From assembly GCF_014349105.1 (NCBI RefSeq), contig NZ_JACSJI010000013.1:43848-107847 (forward strand): a stretch of DNA of 64,000 bases, given 5' to 3'. Origin of the DNA: Caulobacter sp. 17J80-11 (lineage in GTDB: Bacteria > Pseudomonadota > Alphaproteobacteria > Caulobacterales > Caulobacteraceae). Numbering within the stretch: position 1 is the first letter of the stretch; each line of letters opens with the position of its first letter. Of the stretch, positions 1-8,546 are shown piece by piece. The translations under genes and the position numbers were made by a program. The notes under the pieces were generated by a model. It worked only from the letters and a program-made list of their open reading frames with translations. It made no database searches and had not been told where the DNA came from.

Positions 1-257
1 GCGTCCAGGCCCAGGCAGCCCGGCATCACCGGATCGCCGATGAAGTGGCAGGCGAAGAACCAGAGGTCGGGGCGGATGTCGAGTTCGGCCTCGACATAGC
101 CCTTGCCGTACTTGCCGCCCTCCTTGCTGATCTGGGTGATGCGATCGAACATCAGCATCGGCGGGGCGGGCAGCTGGGCGTTGCCAGGCCCAAACATCTC
201 GCCGCGGGCGCAGGCGAGAAGGGCTTCGTAGTCCAGTCCGGTTTCGGCGACCGACAT
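1..257 (-). CDS. fabA: 3-hydroxydecanoyl-ACP dehydratase FabA (5' part, cut by window edge)
   Basis: FabA dehydrates 3-hydroxyacyl-ACP and isomerises trans-2- to cis-3-decenoyl-ACP, the entry step of anaerobic unsaturated fatty acid synthesis in the cytoplasm. The ATG at 257 opens 85 codons before the window ends, about half of the usual ~170 residues. The conserved [11 protein letters not shown] stretch (about 29-39), YVEAELDI and [15 protein letters not shown] are clear; H71 in the CHF motif matches the catalytic histidine of the E. coli enzyme. fabB would normally follow, but it would lie outside the window. A short inverted repeat sits just upstream (274-291). Confidence 0.95.
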   Translation of the reverse strand, partial: MSVAETGLDYEALLACARGEMFGPGNAQLPAPPMLMFDRITQISKEGGKYGKGYVEAELDIRPDLWFFACHFIGDPVMPGCLGLD

Positions 258-273
258 GCGGCGGAGCTCCGTG

Positions 274-291
274 CGACGCAAAAACGCGTCG
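274..291. promoter_or_regulatory. Small inverted repeat upstream of fabA
   Basis: CGACGC (274-279) and GCGTCG (286-291) flank a 6-nt A-rich loop, 17 bp upstream of the fabA ATG. It falls in the probable 5' untranslated region, so it could be an operator or an mRNA hairpin. No known regulator site is recognised. Confidence 0.3.
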
Positions 292-369
292 GCGGTTGAA
301 AAGGGTGCGTGCCGGTTACACGACACCGCGCCCCGTCTCAACTGTGCGGTCACTGAGCGCGTTCATCTG

Positions 370-888
370 CTAGCGGCAGTGAGCGGCGTCCTGGGCGCCC
401 CAGAGCGCCTGCGCCGGGGCCCAGGCCTTCACGTCGCCGGCCTTGAGCTTGCACCAGCCGTTCTCGCATTCCTCCAGGGCGGCGATCGAGCGGGGGGACA
501 TGTAGGCGCGGGTGGCGGCCTCGTATTTCGGCTTGGCGCGCAGGGCCAGCGGCTTGGCCGAAGGCTGGAAGGCGGTGCGCCGGCCGTCGACCGTGCGTCG
601 GTGCACCCAGGCCGAGCCGCCGTCCGGGTCGCAGACCTTCCGCCACTCGGCGGTCTCGGCCACCACCTGCAAGGGCAATCCCTTGGAGCGATAGACCCAG
701 ACCAGCTTGTAGTCGTCGCCGGGTCCGGAGCGGGCGTTGACCTCGCCGAACTTCAGCGACACCCAGCGGGGCACCGGCAGGCCGGACGGCGTGGGCTTGT
801 CGGCCGGCCGCGCCTGGACCGAACCGGCCAGCACGCCGAGCGTCAGAACCAGCGCCGCCACCGCCTTGGGCTTCACCGACCTTTTCAC
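370..888 (-). CDS. Secreted bacterial SH3-domain protein
   Basis: 172 residues from a GTG start at 888 with AGAGGCGGG upstream. The N-terminus (VKRSVKPKAVAALVLTLGVLAG) is a typical Sec signal peptide, so the protein is predicted to be periplasmic. Two SH3-like stretches follow. The first has WVSLKFGEVNARSGPG and continues to SAWVHRRTVDGRR. The second has LEECENGWCKLKAGDVKAW. This matches the family annotated as SH3-like or DUF1058 domain proteins, which probably bind cell wall or peptide ligands. The specific role is unknown. An upstream in-frame extension to 1122 exists but is arginine/serine-rich and overlaps the divergent dehydrogenase gene, so I rejected it. Confidence 0.8.
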   Translation of the reverse strand: MKRSVKPKAVAALVLTLGVLAGSVQARPADKPTPSGLPVPRWVSLKFGEVNARSGPGDDYKLVWVYRSKGLPLQVVAETAEWRKVCDPDGGSAWVHRRTVDGRRTAFQPSAKPLALRAKPKYEAATRAYMSPRSIAALEECENGWCKLKAGDVKAWAPAQALWGAQDAAHCR

Positions 889-949
889 CGCTTCCCGCCT
901 CTTGCTACACACCCGGGTCCTCAATCGAAGGCCCGAGCCGCCCGCCGCG

Positions 950-1939
950 ATGTCCGTCCGCAGCAAGCTGAAAATCGTCGTCACGCGCCGACTGCCGGAC
1001 CCGGTCGAGCTTCGCATGCGCGAGCTGTTCGACGCGAGCCTCAACCTCGACGACCGGCCGATGACCCGCGACGACCTGGCCGCCGCGGTCCGGACCGCCG
1101 AGGTGCTGGTGCCCACCATCACCGACCGAATCGACCGCGAGATTCTGGCTCAGGCCGGGCCGCAGCTGAAGATGATCGCCAATTTCGGCGCCGGTGTGGA
1201 CCACATCGACGTGCCCGCGGCGATCGAGCGCGGCCTGATCGTCACCAACACGCCCGGCGTGCTGACCGAAGACACCGCCGACATGACCATGGCCCTGATC
1301 CTGGCCGTGGCGCGGCGGATCGTGGAGGGCGCCGAACTGGTCGCCCGCGGCGAGTTCGCCGGCTGGACCCCGACCTTCATGCTGGGCCGGCGGATCTGGG
1401 GCCAGCGGATCGGCATCGTCGGCATGGGCCGCATCGGCCAGGCGCTGGCTCGCCGCGCCAAGGCCTTCGGCATGTCGGTGCACTATCACAACCGCAAGCC
1501 GGTCAGCTCCGCGGTCGAGGCCGAGCTGGACGCCACCTACTGGGAGAGCCTCGACCAGATGCTGGCGCGCATGGACTTCGTGTCGGTGAACTGCCCGCAC
1601 ACGCCGTCCACCTACCACCTGCTGTCGGCCCGCCGCCTCGCCCTGCTCCAGCCGCACGCCGTGCTGGTCAACACCGCCCGCGGCGGGGTGGTCGACGAAG
1701 CCGCCCTGGCCGCCCTGCTCAAGCGGCGCGCCATCGCCGGCGCCGGCCTCGACGTCTACGAGAACGAGCCGGTGATCCACCCGGACCTGATCGGCCTGCC
1801 CAACGTCGTGCTGCTGCCGCACCTGGGCTCGGCGACGGTCGAGGCGCGCGTCGACATGGGCGAGCGGGTGATCCTCAACATCAAGACCCTGCAGGACGGC
1901 CACCGCCCGCCCGACCGGATCATCCCGGCGCTGCTCTGA
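950..1939 (+). CDS. D-isomer specific 2-hydroxyacid dehydrogenase (glyoxylate/hydroxypyruvate reductase type)
   Basis: 329 residues. NAD(P)H-dependent reduction of a 2-ketoacid such as glyoxylate or hydroxypyruvate is the usual activity. The Rossmann motif GMGRIG is at 158-163. The catalytic triad is visible as R244 in NTARGG, E273 in ENEP and H291 in PHLGSAT. The N-terminal catalytic half carries ANFGAGVDHID. Length and motifs fit the GyaR/GhrB branch; the exact substrate cannot be read from sequence. It is divergent from the SH3 gene with a 61-bp gap. The longer in-frame start at 737 would run through the SH3 gene and is unlikely. Confidence 0.88.
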   Translation: MSVRSKLKIVVTRRLPDPVELRMRELFDASLNLDDRPMTRDDLAAAVRTAEVLVPTITDRIDREILAQAGPQLKMIANFGAGVDHIDVPAAIERGLIVTNTPGVLTEDTADMTMALILAVARRIVEGAELVARGEFAGWTPTFMLGRRIWGQRIGIVGMGRIGQALARRAKAFGMSVHYHNRKPVSSAVEAELDATYWESLDQMLARMDFVSVNCPHTPSTYHLLSARRLALLQPHAVLVNTARGGVVDEAALAALLKRRAIAGAGLDVYENEPVIHPDLIGLPNVVLLPHLGSATVEARVDMGERVILNIKTLQDGHRPPDRIIPALL

Positions 1940-2068
1940 GGCGGCGCCGTAAGTCCCTCTGGCGTCGGGCGGGCGCCTCGCCTATCGGGGAGGCGTTCGT
2001 TGGTTTCGCGGGGCCGCGCCCATGACCGCACAGTTTGTCGGGTCGCCCGGAAAGGCCAGGGGGCGGGC

Positions 2069-2602
2069 GTGAAGCGCGTTCCCACCCGTGAAGAGCTGCG
2101 CCTGTGGGCCGAGGTGCTGAAGAGCGTCGCGCCCCGGCCCGGGCGTACGGCGCCGGTCGTGGAGGACGAGCCGCCGACCCCGCCGACGGCGGTCGCGTCG
2201 GGGCCGATGATGACCGCCGCGGGGCTGACCCCGCCGCCGCAGACGCCCCGGCCCAAGGCGCCTCGCTGGGAGGCGGAGCCGATCGAGCCCGGCCGTCATC
2301 GCCGCATCAGCCGCGAGCGGGATCCGATCGACGCGCGGCTGGACCTGCACGGCTACGGCTGGTTCGAGGCCGAGGACCGGCTGAAGCGCTTCGTGCGCGA
2401 GGCGCAGGCGCGCGGCTATCGCGCCGTGCTGGTGATCACCGGCAAGGGCTCGCGCGGCGGCGGCATCATCCGCGACTGGGCGCCGACCTGGCTGGCGGAC
2501 AGCTCCCTGCGCGACGTGGTCGCCGGCGTCAGCCAGGCCCACGGCCGCCACGGCGGCGAGGGCGCGCTCTACGTGGCGCTGAAGCGGAAGGTGGAGAGCT
2601 AG
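2069..2602 (+). CDS. Smr/MutS2-type domain protein
   Basis: 177 residues from a GTG at 2069 preceded by a purine-rich AGGGGGCGGGC. The N-terminal ~75 residues are proline-rich and probably disordered. The C-terminal Smr domain has the hallmark LDLHG at about 91-95, then ITGKG and a GGEGALYVAL ending. Smr domains nick or cleave DNA or RNA, and stand-alone versions of this architecture are common in alphaproteobacteria near hslUV, as here (5 kb away). Its end lies 4 bp from the convergent adenosine kinase gene, leaving no room for a terminator. The cellular substrate is unknown. Confidence 0.85.
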   Translation: MKRVPTREELRLWAEVLKSVAPRPGRTAPVVEDEPPTPPTAVASGPMMTAAGLTPPPQTPRPKAPRWEAEPIEPGRHRRISRERDPIDARLDLHGYGWFEAEDRLKRFVREAQARGYRAVLVITGKGSRGGGIIRDWAPTWLADSSLRDVVAGVSQAHGRHGGEGALYVALKRKVES

Positions 2603-2606
2603 CGGC

Positions 2607-3602
2607 TCAGACCAGCTCCGCCTGTTCCGCCAGCGTGCGCAGCGACACCTGCGGGCGGGGCCCGTAGTGGCCGATCACCTCGGCGGCGGCCAGCGAGCCC
2701 AGGCGGGCGCAGGTCTCGAGCGGCAGGTTGCGGGCCAGGCCATAGAGGAAGCCGGCGGCGTACTGGTCGCCGGCCCCGGTGGTGTCGACCACCGCCTCGA
2801 CCGGGCAGGCTTCGACCCGCACGGTCTCGGACCCGCGCAGGATCACCGAGCCCTTTTCGCTGCGGGTCACCGCCGCGATCTCGACCAGCGGGCGCAGCAT
2901 CTCCACCGCCGCGTCGAAGTCGTCGGTCTGGAACAGGGCCTTCAGCTCGTTCTCGTTGGCGAAGACGATGTCGACCGACTGCTCGGTGAAGGCCAGCAGC
3001 TCCTTGCGCCAGCGGTCGACCACGAACACGTCCGACAGGGTGATGGAGATCATCCGTCCCGCCTCGCGCGCGATGACGGCGGCGTGCTCGAAGGCGGCGC
3101 GGGCCGGCGGCGGGTCGAACAGATAGCCTTCCATGTAGACGATGGCGCTGTCGCGGATCAGCTGGGGATCCACGTCGTGCCAGGTCAGCTGGTTGGCCGC
3201 GCCGAGGAAGGTGGACATGGTCCGCTGGCCGTCCGGCGTGACGTTGATCAACGATCGACCGGTGGCCTCGCCGTTCTCCAGGTAGGGCGTGTCGAAGCGC
3301 ACGCCGATGGCGCGGATGTCGTGGGAGAACACCTCGCCCAGCTGGTCGGCGGCGACCTTGCCGATGTAGGCGGCCTTGCCGCCCAGCGAGGCCACGCCGG
3401 CCACGGTGTTGCCGGCCGAGCCTCCCGAGGCCTCGAGCCCGGCGGCCATGGCCCCGTACAGGCTGGCGGCGCGGGCCTCGTCGATCAGCATCATCGAGCC
3501 CTTGGTCAGGCCCTCCTGGGCCAGGAACTCGTCGGCGGCGGGGGCGATCACGTCGACGATGGCGTTGCCGATCGCGACGACGTCGTAGGCGGCGGCGGAC
3601 AT
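2607..3602 (-). CDS. Adenosine kinase (PfkB/ribokinase family)
   Basis: 331 residues from the ATG at 3602, with GGAG 9-12 bases upstream; an in-frame ATG 13 codons earlier has no ribosome site. It phosphorylates adenosine to AMP with ATP in purine salvage. The PfkB signatures are present: SGGSAGNTVAGVASLGG near the N-terminus (substrate lid and di-glycine hinge) and DTTGAGDQYAAGFLYG near the C-terminus, where GAGD holds the anion hole and catalytic Asp. The N-terminal YDVVAIGNAIVD is typical of the bacterial adenosine kinase branch. Sugar kinase specificity cannot be fully excluded. Confidence 0.88.
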   Translation of the reverse strand: MSAAAYDVVAIGNAIVDVIAPAADEFLAQEGLTKGSMMLIDEARAASLYGAMAAGLEASGGSAGNTVAGVASLGGKAAYIGKVAADQLGEVFSHDIRAIGVRFDTPYLENGEATGRSLINVTPDGQRTMSTFLGAANQLTWHDVDPQLIRDSAIVYMEGYLFDPPPARAAFEHAAVIAREAGRMISITLSDVFVVDRWRKELLAFTEQSVDIVFANENELKALFQTDDFDAAVEMLRPLVEIAAVTRSEKGSVILRGSETVRVEACPVEAVVDTTGAGDQYAAGFLYGLARNLPLETCARLGSLAAAEVIGHYGPRPQVSLRTLAEQAELV

Positions 3603-3714
3603 GCGAAGGGCTCCGGTTTGGCTTGATAGTGCGGGGGGCATAGCAACACCCTGTCGCGGGGGGAAGGCAAGGCGCGGCCTTGCGCGTAGCGCGCGAGCGC
3701 CTTAGCCGTTCCGT

Positions 3715-4107
3715 ATGCGCCGTCTGACCCTCGCCCTGACCGCCGGCCTCGCGCTCGGCCTCGTCGTCGCCGATCCCGCGCTCGCCGCCCGCAAGCCCCG
3801 CCGGGGCAGAGGCGAAGCGGCCCAGCCGGCAGAGCCGCCGAAACCCAAGGTCCTGACCGTCGCCGCCCTGGTCGGCGCCGACGAAACCGCGGTGAAGGGC
3901 AAGCTGGGCGAACCGGTGCTGAGCCGGGCCGAAGGGGCCGGGGCGCTGTGGACCTACCGCCTGCCCGACTGCGCCCTGTTCGTCTATTTCAAGCGCGAGG
4001 GCATGCAGCCGCTGAAGGTGTCCGGCGCCTCGTCCGGCCCGCTGGCGCGCGGCGGGACGACGCCCGAACCCGACGCCTGCCTGGCCCTGGCCGGAGTGAA
4101 GCCGTAA
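3715..4107 (+). CDS. Small secreted protein of unknown function
   Basis: 130 residues. The N-terminus has a hydrophobic core and an AxA-type cleavage site (ADPALAA), so it is probably exported. The mature part starts with a basic, proline-rich linker. A compact domain follows (VAALVGADETAVKGKLGEP, then GALWTYRLPDCALFVYF), resembling SmpA/OmlA-like lipoprotein folds that begin with a 'G.. ...V...LGEP' pattern. There is no lipobox cysteine. Its stop codon overlaps the ATG of the following ATP-grasp gene (TAATG), so the two are translationally coupled. Confidence 0.72.
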   Translation: MRRLTLALTAGLALGLVVADPALAARKPRRGRGEAAQPAEPPKPKVLTVAALVGADETAVKGKLGEPVLSRAEGAGALWTYRLPDCALFVYFKREGMQPLKVSGASSGPLARGGTTPEPDACLALAGVKP

Positions 4108-4979
4108 TGAGCCGTGTCGCCATCCTGACCCCGAACCCGGCCGACGAGGCCTTTCAAGGCCGCTGGCGCGAGGTGTTCGACCGCATGGTCTCAGCCTTCG
4201 GGGCCGAGGGCGTCGAGGTCGAGGGCCGCACCTGGACCGAGGCCGGCGACCTTCACGACGTTCCGCTGGTCCTGCCGATGAACGTCTGGGGCTATCACCG
4301 CGAATACGACCGCTGGCTGGGCGCCGTGGCGGCGTGGGCGGAGCAGGGCGTGCGGCTGGCCAACCCCGCCTCGGTGCTGACCTGGAATTCCGACAAGCGC
4401 TATCTCGGCCGCCTCGGCGAGGCCGGCGCGCCGGTGGTGCCCAGCCTCTACGTCGACGAGGTCACGCCCGCGGCCATGGCTGATGCGGCCAGGGCCTTCG
4501 GCGTGGACCGCCTCGTGGCCAAGCCGCAGATCTCGGCCGGCGCCTGGCAGACCCTGCTGTGGTCGACCGGCCAGGGCGTCGAGGGCGGGCCGGACGGAGC
4601 GGCCATCCTGCAGCCCTTCCTGCCGTCGGTGGGCGCCACCGGCGAGACCTCGCTGTTCTACTTCGACGGCGTCTTCAGTCACGCCGTCTCCAAGGTGGCG
4701 GCCGAGGGCGACTTCCGCGTCCAGCCCGACTTCGGCGGGGCGGTCTCGACCGTGACGCCGTCGGACGACGAGCGCGCCGCGGCCGAAGCCGTGCTGGCCT
4801 CGGTGACCGAGCCGCTGCTCTACGCCCGGGTCGATCTGGTGCGCGATCTGTCCGGCAAGCCGGCCCTGATCGAGCTGGAGCTGATCGAGCCGGACCTCTA
4901 CCTGGGTTACGCGCCCGACAAGGGTCAGGCCTTCGCCCGCGCCGTGCGCCGGGCTTTGGACGGCGTGGCCAGCATCTGA
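4107..4979 (+). CDS. ATP-grasp domain protein (RimK/glutathione synthetase-like)
   Basis: 290 residues. The N-terminal third is a pre-ATP-grasp Rossmann-like fold. After NPASVLTWNSDKRYLGRL come the ATP-grasp elements: VAKPQISAGAW (Lys that binds ATP), the EEL-like segment ILQPFLPSV, GETSLFYFDG and the metal-binding LIELELIEPDLYL. Such enzymes form carbon-nitrogen bonds through acyl-phosphate intermediates. The family is widespread as an uncharacterised ATP-grasp protein and the substrate is unknown. The start overlaps the preceding stop codon. Its last 55 bases overlap the 3' end of nth on the other strand. Confidence 0.8.
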   Translation: MSRVAILTPNPADEAFQGRWREVFDRMVSAFGAEGVEVEGRTWTEAGDLHDVPLVLPMNVWGYHREYDRWLGAVAAWAEQGVRLANPASVLTWNSDKRYLGRLGEAGAPVVPSLYVDEVTPAAMADAARAFGVDRLVAKPQISAGAWQTLLWSTGQGVEGGPDGAAILQPFLPSVGATGETSLFYFDGVFSHAVSKVAAEGDFRVQPDFGGAVSTVTPSDDERAAAEAVLASVTEPLLYARVDLVRDLSGKPALIELELIEPDLYLGYAPDKGQAFARAVRRALDGVASI

Positions 4980-5614
4980 CGCGAGGGGCACAGGTCTGCC
5001 ACCGGGCAGATCTCGCACTTCGGCCGCTGCGCCACGCAGGTGTAGCGGCCGTGCAGGATCAGCCAGTGGTGGGCGCGGGTCAGCAGCTCTTCGGGGATGA
5101 TCCGCTCCAGCTGCTTCTCGACCCTGTCCGGCGTGGTGGCGGTGGCCAGGCCCAGCCGGTGCGACACGCGATAGACGTGGGTGTCCACCGCGATAGCCGG
5201 CTCGACGCCCAGTTCGTTCAGCACCACGGAGGCGGTCTTGCGCCCGACGCCGGGCAGGGCCTGCAGCGCCTCGCGCTCCAGCGGCACCTGCCCGCCATGT
5301 TGATTGACGATCATCCGCGCCGCGGCGATCACGTTCCTGGCCTTGTTTCGGTAGAGACCGATGGAGTTGATCAACGGGATCAACCCCTCTTCGCCCAGAG
5401 CCAGCATCTTCTCCGGCGTGTCCGCGATGGCGAACAGCTTCTCGGTGGCCTTGTTGACCCCCTTGTCGGTCGCCTGGGCCGACAGGGCGACCGCCACCAC
5501 CAGGGTGTAGGGGTTGGAGAAGTTCAGCTCGCACTTCGGGTGCGGGTTCAGCGCCTCGAACCGGCGGAACAGCTCTTCGACGCGATCGGGATCGGGCGGG
5601 TAGACGAGGGCCAT
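4925..5614 (-). CDS. nth: Endonuclease III
   Basis: 229 residues. This bifunctional DNA glycosylase/AP lyase removes oxidised pyrimidines in base-excision repair. The helix-hairpin-helix LPGVGRKTA (120-128) contains catalytic K126, and D144 in AVDTHVYR is the second catalytic residue. The [4Fe-4S] ligands C193, C200, C203 and C209 keep the C-X6-C-X2-C-X5-C spacing. The C-terminal tail is slightly long and overlaps the convergent ATP-grasp gene by 55 bp. It is divergent from the DUF2244 gene, a common alphaproteobacterial neighbour. Confidence 0.96.
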   Translation of the reverse strand: MALVYPPDPDRVEELFRRFEALNPHPKCELNFSNPYTLVVAVALSAQATDKGVNKATEKLFAIADTPEKMLALGEEGLIPLINSIGLYRNKARNVIAAARMIVNQHGGQVPLEREALQALPGVGRKTASVVLNELGVEPAIAVDTHVYRVSHRLGLATATTPDRVEKQLERIIPEELLTRAHHWLILHGRYTCVAQRPKCEICPVADLCPSRQMLATPSKARRTARAKA

Positions 5615-5677
5615 GGCCCTCTTTGGCCCGCGCCGGCCCGGCTGTGAAGCGGCCTCGCCGCGTCCTACATTTCCCCC

Positions 5678-6163
5678 ATGGAGGCCGTTTCGCCGCACCG
5701 GCTCTATTTCGACCGCCTGGTCACGCCCAGGCGCTCGCTGACCCGCTTGGGCGTGATCCTGCTGATGGTCCCGTTCGCGGTCGTGAACGTGTTCTTCGGC
5801 CTGCTGATGTACGCCAAGGGCGCGGTGGTGGTGCCGGTGTTCCTGGGGCTGGACGTGGCGGGTCTTTCCCTGGCGCTCTGGATGAACTTCCGCGAGGGCA
5901 AGCGCGGCGAGCGGGTCGTCGTCTCGGCCGAAGAGATCTCCGTGGCCCGGGTCGATCCGCCCCGGTCCAGGGAAGTGTGGCGCTCGTCCACCGCCTTCAC
6001 CCGCGTGGAGTTGAAGGACCCCGGCAAGCACGCCAGCCGGCTCAGCCTGGCCACCCGCGGCCAGGAACTGGTGCTGGGCGCGCGCCTGTCGCCGGTCGAG
6101 CGCGAGGCTTTCGCCCACGACCTGGAGGCGGCGGTGAAGGCCGCCCGGGCCGAACGGTGGTGA
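5678..6163 (+). CDS. DUF2244 membrane protein
   Basis: 161 residues. Two adjacent transmembrane segments lie at about 24-43 (GVILLMVPFAVVNVFFGLLM) and 49-68 (VVVPVFLGLDVAGLSLALWM). A soluble domain follows, with the repeating pattern of the family (EEISVARVDP... VWRSSTAFTRVELKD... LVLGARLSPVEREAFAHDL). DUF2244 proteins are usually encoded next to nth in alphaproteobacteria; no function is established. The ATG is preceded by CCTACATTTCCCCC, a poor ribosome site, yet no better start exists. Confidence 0.85.
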   Translation: MEAVSPHRLYFDRLVTPRRSLTRLGVILLMVPFAVVNVFFGLLMYAKGAVVVPVFLGLDVAGLSLALWMNFREGKRGERVVVSAEEISVARVDPPRSREVWRSSTAFTRVELKDPGKHASRLSLATRGQELVLGARLSPVEREAFAHDLEAAVKAARAERW

Positions 6164-6212
6164 GCGCAAGAAACGGGCGGCGCGTGCGTGCGGCCCCCGC
6201 TATCGTCCGCCC

Positions 6213-7097
6213 ATGACCCAGTCCCTCCTTCTCTCCGACCCCCGCCCGGCCGACACGCTCGCCCGCCTGGACGAGCAGGCCCGGGATTACGCCCGCATGG
6301 GCGAGGCGCTGACCTGGCTGGCTGAGCGCTGGCGCGACCGGCCCAGCCTTGACGAGGCCGCCGCCGCCGCCGGCCTGTCGCCCTTCCACTTCCAGCGCCT
6401 GTTCACCCGCTGGGTGGGGGTCAGCCCCAAGACCTTCAACGCGGCCCTGATCCACGCGGAGGCCCGCGCCCTGATGGACGACGGCGTCGGCCTGCTGGAC
6501 GTGGCCTACGACGTGGGCCTGTCGGGGCCGTCGCGCCTGCACGACCTGTTCGTGGCCCAGGAGGCGGTGACGCCCGGTGAAGCCAAGCGCCGTGGCGAAG
6601 GCCTGGAGATCGTCTGGGGCGTGGCCCCGACGCCGTTCGGCCCGGGCCTGTTCGCCTTCACCGACCGCGGCCTGGCCGGCCTCGGCTTCACCGACGAAGG
6701 CGGGGAAAAGGCCGCTTTCGAGGACCTTCACCAGCGCTGGCCGGCCGCGCGCTGGCGGCGCGACGACCAGGCCGCCGGCGAATGGGCGGTCAGGGCCTTC
6801 GGCGAGCAGGCCGGGCCGGTGCCGCTGGTGCTGATCGGCCCGCCGTTCCAGGTGCAGGTGTGGAAGGCCCTGCTGCGCATCCCCTCGGGCCGCACCGCCA
6901 CCTACGCCCAGGTCGCCGCCTGGGCCGGCAAGCCGGGCGCCTTCCGGGCGACCGGTGCGGCCATTGGGGCCAACCCGATCTCCTGGCTGATCCCCTGCCA
7001 CCGGGCGCTGGCTCGCGACAACCGGTTGACTGGCTACCATTGGGGCCTGCCCCGCAAGGCGGCCATGCTGGCGCGGGAAGCGGCGCTGGCGTCGTAA
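6213..7097 (+). CDS. AraC-type HTH fused to methylated-DNA-protein cysteine methyltransferase
   Basis: 294 residues. An AraC/XylS helix-turn-helix spans about 33-130 (SLDEAAAAAGLSPFHFQRLFTRWVG). A ribonuclease-H-like N-subdomain follows, then the alkyltransferase active site PCHR (261-264) with acceptor C262. The suicide reaction transfers the alkyl group from O6-alkylguanine to this cysteine. The Ada-type N-terminal zinc/phosphotriester domain with its four cysteines is absent, so this is a short 'Ada-like' fusion. How it would sense damage without that domain is unclear. It lies in a repair neighbourhood with nth. A palindromic repeat follows its stop codon. Confidence 0.9.
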   Translation: MTQSLLLSDPRPADTLARLDEQARDYARMGEALTWLAERWRDRPSLDEAAAAAGLSPFHFQRLFTRWVGVSPKTFNAALIHAEARALMDDGVGLLDVAYDVGLSGPSRLHDLFVAQEAVTPGEAKRRGEGLEIVWGVAPTPFGPGLFAFTDRGLAGLGFTDEGGEKAAFEDLHQRWPAARWRRDDQAAGEWAVRAFGEQAGPVPLVLIGPPFQVQVWKALLRIPSGRTATYAQVAAWAGKPGAFRATGAAIGANPISWLIPCHRALARDNRLTGYHWGLPRKAAMLAREAALAS

Positions 7098-7123
7098 GCG
7101 CTCGCGCCCTTGAGAACCGAATG

Positions 7124-7179
7124 TCCCGGCGAAAGCCGGGACCCAGATTCATCCGCCTGGGCCCCGGCTTTCGCCGGGG
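7124..7179. repeat. Inverted repeat in convergent gap (CCGGCGAAAGCCGG type)
   Basis: Arms at 7124-7146 and 7157-7179 are reverse complements with two mismatches, and each arm is itself a small palindrome (CCGGCGAAAGCCGG and CCCCGGCTTTCGCCGGGG). It lies between the convergent alkyltransferase fusion and hslU and can fold into a long hairpin. This repeat type is common in intergenic regions of related genomes. It probably acts as a bidirectional terminator or mRNA 3'-end stabiliser. Confidence 0.7.
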
Positions 7180-7237
7180 CCTACGGATTTGGGGTACGTG
7201 CGAACTTACGGCCGCTCCGCCACCCGAACACGGCCGT

Positions 7238-8539
7238 TTAGAGGATGAAGCGCGACAGGTCCGCGTTCTTGGCCAGCTCGCCCACCCGCTCGCGCACGTA
7301 GTCCGCGTCGATGGTGACGGTCTGGCCGGACAGGTCGGAAGCGCGGAAGCTCAGGTCCTCGACCACCTTCTCGATCACCGTCTGCAGCCGCCGGGCCCCG
7401 ATGTTCTCGACGGCCGTGTTCACCGCCACCGCCACGTCGGCGACGGCGTCGATCGCGTCCTCGGTGAACACCACCGCGACCTCCTCGGTGGCCATCAGCG
7501 CCTGGTGCTGGCGGATCAGGTTGGCCTCGGGCTCGGTCAGGATGCGGCGCATGTCGTCGCGGGTCAGCGCCTTCAGCTCCACCCGGATCGGCAGGCGCCC
7601 CTGCAGTTCGGGCAGCAGGTCGGACGGCTTGGCCACGTGGAAGGCGCCCGAGGCGATGAACAGGATGTGGTCGGTCTTCACCGGCCCGTACTTGGTCGAG
7701 ACCGTGGTGCCCTCGATAAGCGGCAGCAGGTCGCGCTGCACGCCCTCGCGGGAGACGTCGGCGCCGGCCCGCTCCTGGCGGGCGGCGACCTTGTCGATCT
7801 CGTCGAGGAAGACGATGCCCTCGTTTTCCGCCAGCAGCAGGGCCTCCTTGGTCAGGGCCTCCTGGTCCAGCAGCTTGTCGCTCTCCTCGGCGATCAGCGG
7901 GGCCCAGGCGTCGCGCACGGTAATGCGCACGTTCTTGGTGCGTCCCCCCATGGCCTTGCCCAGCAGGTCCGACAGGTTCAGCACGCCGATGCCCGGCTGG
8001 CCGGGGATGTCGAAGTTCTGGAGGGGCGAGCCGGTGTCGGCCAGGGCGATCTCGATCTCCTTGTCCTCCAGCTCGCCGTTGCGCAGCTTCTTGCGGAAGC
8101 TGTCGCGCGTCGTGGGACCCGAGCCGGGACCGACCAGGCCGTCGAGGATGCGTTCCTCGGCCAGCCCTTCCGCGCGGGCGCGCACGCCCGCTCTGCGCTT
8201 GTCGCGAACCATGGCGATGGCGGCTTCGACCAGGTCGCGCACGATCTGGTCGACGTCGCGACCGACATAGCCGACCTCGGTGAACTTGGTGGCCTCGACC
8301 TTCAGGAACGGGGCCTGAGCCAGGCGGGCCAGCCGGCGGGCGATCTCGGTCTTGCCGACGCCCGTAGGCCCGATCATCAGGATGTTCTTGGGCGTGACCT
8401 CGTCGCGCAGGTCCTCAGGCACGCGGCGGCGACGCCAGCGGTTGCGCAGCGCCACGGCGACGGCGCGCTTGGCGTCCGCATGGCCGACGATGAAGCGGTC
8501 GAGCTCGGAAACGATCTCGCGCGGGGAAAACTCGGTCAT
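7238..8539 (-). CDS. hslU: HslU, ATPase subunit of the HslUV protease
   Basis: 433 residues, the normal length. It is the AAA+ unfoldase that feeds substrates to HslV in the cytoplasm. Walker A is GPTGVGKT (57-64) and Walker B lies in [10 protein letters not shown]. The intermediate I-domain is recognisable after the [12 protein letters not shown] pore segment, and the C-terminus ends in the typical LSRFIL, whose tail inserts into HslV. The gene starts 7 bp after the hslV stop codon, forming an hslV-hslU operon. Confidence 0.98.
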   Translation of the reverse strand: MTEFSPREIVSELDRFIVGHADAKRAVAVALRNRWRRRRVPEDLRDEVTPKNILMIGPTGVGKTEIARRLARLAQAPFLKVEATKFTEVGYVGRDVDQIVRDLVEAAIAMVRDKRRAGVRARAEGLAEERILDGLVGPGSGPTTRDSFRKKLRNGELEDKEIEIALADTGSPLQNFDIPGQPGIGVLNLSDLLGKAMGGRTKNVRITVRDAWAPLIAEESDKLLDQEALTKEALLLAENEGIVFLDEIDKVAARQERAGADVSREGVQRDLLPLIEGTTVSTKYGPVKTDHILFIASGAFHVAKPSDLLPELQGRLPIRVELKALTRDDMRRILTEPEANLIRQHQALMATEEVAVVFTEDAIDAVADVAVAVNTAVENIGARRLQTVIEKVVEDLSFRASDLSGQTVTIDADYVRERVGELAKNADLSRFIL

Positions 8540-8546
8540 GCGCGGG

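Noticed and set aside
256..2025. Long plus-strand open frame of 589 codons
   Set aside because: It is arginine/proline-rich and runs antisense to the SH3 gene and out of frame with the dehydrogenase, a typical shadow in GC-rich DNA.
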